From: Mytilisepta virgata
Lineage: Eukaryota; Mollusca; Bivalvia; Mytilida; Mytilidae
Direction of reading: 5' to 3'
Assembly (NCBI GenBank): GCA_028015205.1
Contig: CM051517.1
Coordinates: forward strand, 40,869,135-40,933,134
DNA length: 64,000 nt
Of this stretch, positions 63,020-64,000 are shown piece after piece. The stretch's first letter is position 1; every line of letters begins with the position of its first letter. Both the position numbers and the translations under genes were made by a program. Under the pieces are notes generated by a model. That model worked only from the letters and a program-made list of their open reading frames with translations, did not search any database and was not told where the DNA came from.

Positions 63020-63330
63020 TTTTTTATTGGATATTTAAATTCGTGGTTTACAGGGAACCACCAAAACCACGAATATTGGTATACAACGAATATATAATGA
63101 ATTTACAGTACATTTTGTCAAAAGTAGCCACAGGGATTCAATTCCCCCAGGCAAAGATTACCTTTACTAGATTTTCGTTACTTTTTAAAAGTTTATATGA
63201 TTATTTTGGTTACATGTTTTGTCGACTAGGTTTTTATTATAACTGTTCGGGTCATTGCAGTATCTGATGAAGGTTTATCCAGAAGTGCGCGTTTTGTACA
63301 TCAAATTTTGTTGAACATGCAAAAAAAGCA
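63020..63330. repeat. Dispersed bivalve repeats (two fragments)
   Basis: 63035-63100 has TTCGTGGTTTACAGGGAACC and CCAAAACCACGAATATTGGT, a partial hairpin common in bivalves. 63262-63320 has GATGAAGGTTTATCCAGAAG and GCGCGTTTTGTACATCAAAT, another common mussel motif. They lie in or next to the 3' end of the minus-strand gene. Confidence 0.55.
63233..63238 (-). terminator. Polyadenylation signal AATAAA (minus)
   Basis: About 105 bp downstream of the stop codon at 63343, similar to the 3' UTR length of the two plus-strand matrix genes. Confidence 0.55.
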
Positions 63331-63342
63331 TTAAACATGTAT

Positions 63343-63953
63343 TCAATAATCTTGTATTTCATATATATTCAAAGTTTTTTTTAAACCAATACTTCTTTTA
63401 AGCTGACCTAACCAATCTATACCGTGACTATGCCACCCACTTCTCCTTGGTGAGTTGGCGATAAAGTTTGTTGATGGGTGAAAACGGTTAATCTCCCTCC
63501 CAGTTCCGGGTTGGTGATGCAATGCATGCAAACTGTCGTCCTCCTCTGAGTCACTGTTGTAATTTGAATTAAAGAGCTTCTGTCTGGTTATTCTAAATCC
63601 GTTCTGTAAACGAATATTTTTACGTTTCTTTGATTTTTTATCGGTGACTGTTCTGTTCCTTACAGGTATCACACTGTAATAATACATTTGTTGTCTTTTG
63701 TTAATATTTACAGGGTAATATTGCTTCCATAACTGTGGTCTCCAACGAACTGATATAACATTTGAGTATATATTTGGCCATTTGTACAGATTTGGTTTAC
63801 TGTACATTTTTGGAAGGTACATGTTTGTTGACCATCTGTTCGCAAAATTATGGTGACTGTTCCAACTGCCATCTTTTGGACGTAAATGCTGATAGATTTC
63901 ATGACCTGCCAAATGTCTTTGGGGATTATAATTGGCAGCATAGCTTGACCAAC
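63343..63953 (-). CDS. Terminal exon of a Tyr/Asn/Trp-rich, basic, probably secreted protein; 5' end outside window
   Basis: After an acceptor (TATATTTTTAG, ending at 63954) the exon runs in phase 1 (G|GT) for 202 codons to TGA. It starts GWSSYAANYNPQRHL. The first third is rich in Tyr, Asn, Trp and Pro (MYLPKMYSKPNLYKWPNIYS). The middle is basic with a KKSKKRK cluster that could be a proprotein-convertase or nuclear-type site. Then come an acidic NYNSDSEEDDS patch, a His-rich piece, and the end NIYEIQDY. No domain is recognised. Phase-1 entry and terminal Tyr parallel the matrix-protein genes, so a signal-peptide exon is expected beyond 64000. Secretion and matrix role are inferred; a nuclear basic protein is an alternative. 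Confidence 0.65.
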
Positions 63954-64000
63954 CTAAAAATATAAACATACAATTCACCAGATCAGTTGCTGGTGTTTCG

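Overview
The window is AT-rich eukaryotic DNA: genes are split by GT-AG introns, polyadenylation signals are AATAAA, and most of the length is repeats. Several dispersed repeats (62030-62700, 25795-26048, 63020-63330) match families I recall as abundant in bivalves, the first especially in Mytilus. Two genes encode secreted low-complexity proteins of shell-matrix style. I therefore read it as marine mussel, probably Mytilus or a close relative. No prokaryotic, CRISPR or rRNA features were seen.

Layout. 183-1311 (minus) is the main exon of a class A GPCR. 1312-14706 is nearly gene-free and holds palindromes and a hAT-type MITE (6447-6669). 15417-16298 is a palindromic element with interstitial telomeric repeats at its centre. 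16500-20321 is tandem repeats. 20503-21297 and 28186-28797 are 5'-truncated LINE ends. 21856-23743 has two paralogous candidate first exons. 24780-30039 is a disrupted tandem-core repeat carrying a SINE and a 2.9-kb insertion with target-site duplications.

31117-35254 (minus) is the best-supported ordinary gene: a three-exon homologue of vertebrate C15orf61. A small membrane-protein ORF follows before the first polyadenylation signal, so the transcript may be dicistronic. Its second intron holds a minisatellite with four perfect AGGTCAnnnTGACCT palindromes, a TA-flanked MITE and a SINE. 39103-45216 is a 6.1-kb block of satellites enclosed by palindromic terminal inverted repeats and an 8-bp target duplication. 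It looks like a single non-autonomous foldback-type transposon.

46621-60264 contains two plus-strand genes with the same architecture: signal-peptide exon, phase-1 intron, large low-complexity exon, phase-1 intron, then a tiny last exon ending in tyrosine. One product is Gly/Ile-rich (144 aa) and the other Pro/Gly/Ile-rich (354 aa). Both contain GIYPRR and basic C-terminal regions, suggesting a divergent paralogous pair of secreted matrix proteins, shematrin-like in style. A third secreted-type gene (63343-63953, minus) has its 5' end beyond the window. The intervening DNA holds local segmental duplications and candidate orphan exons.
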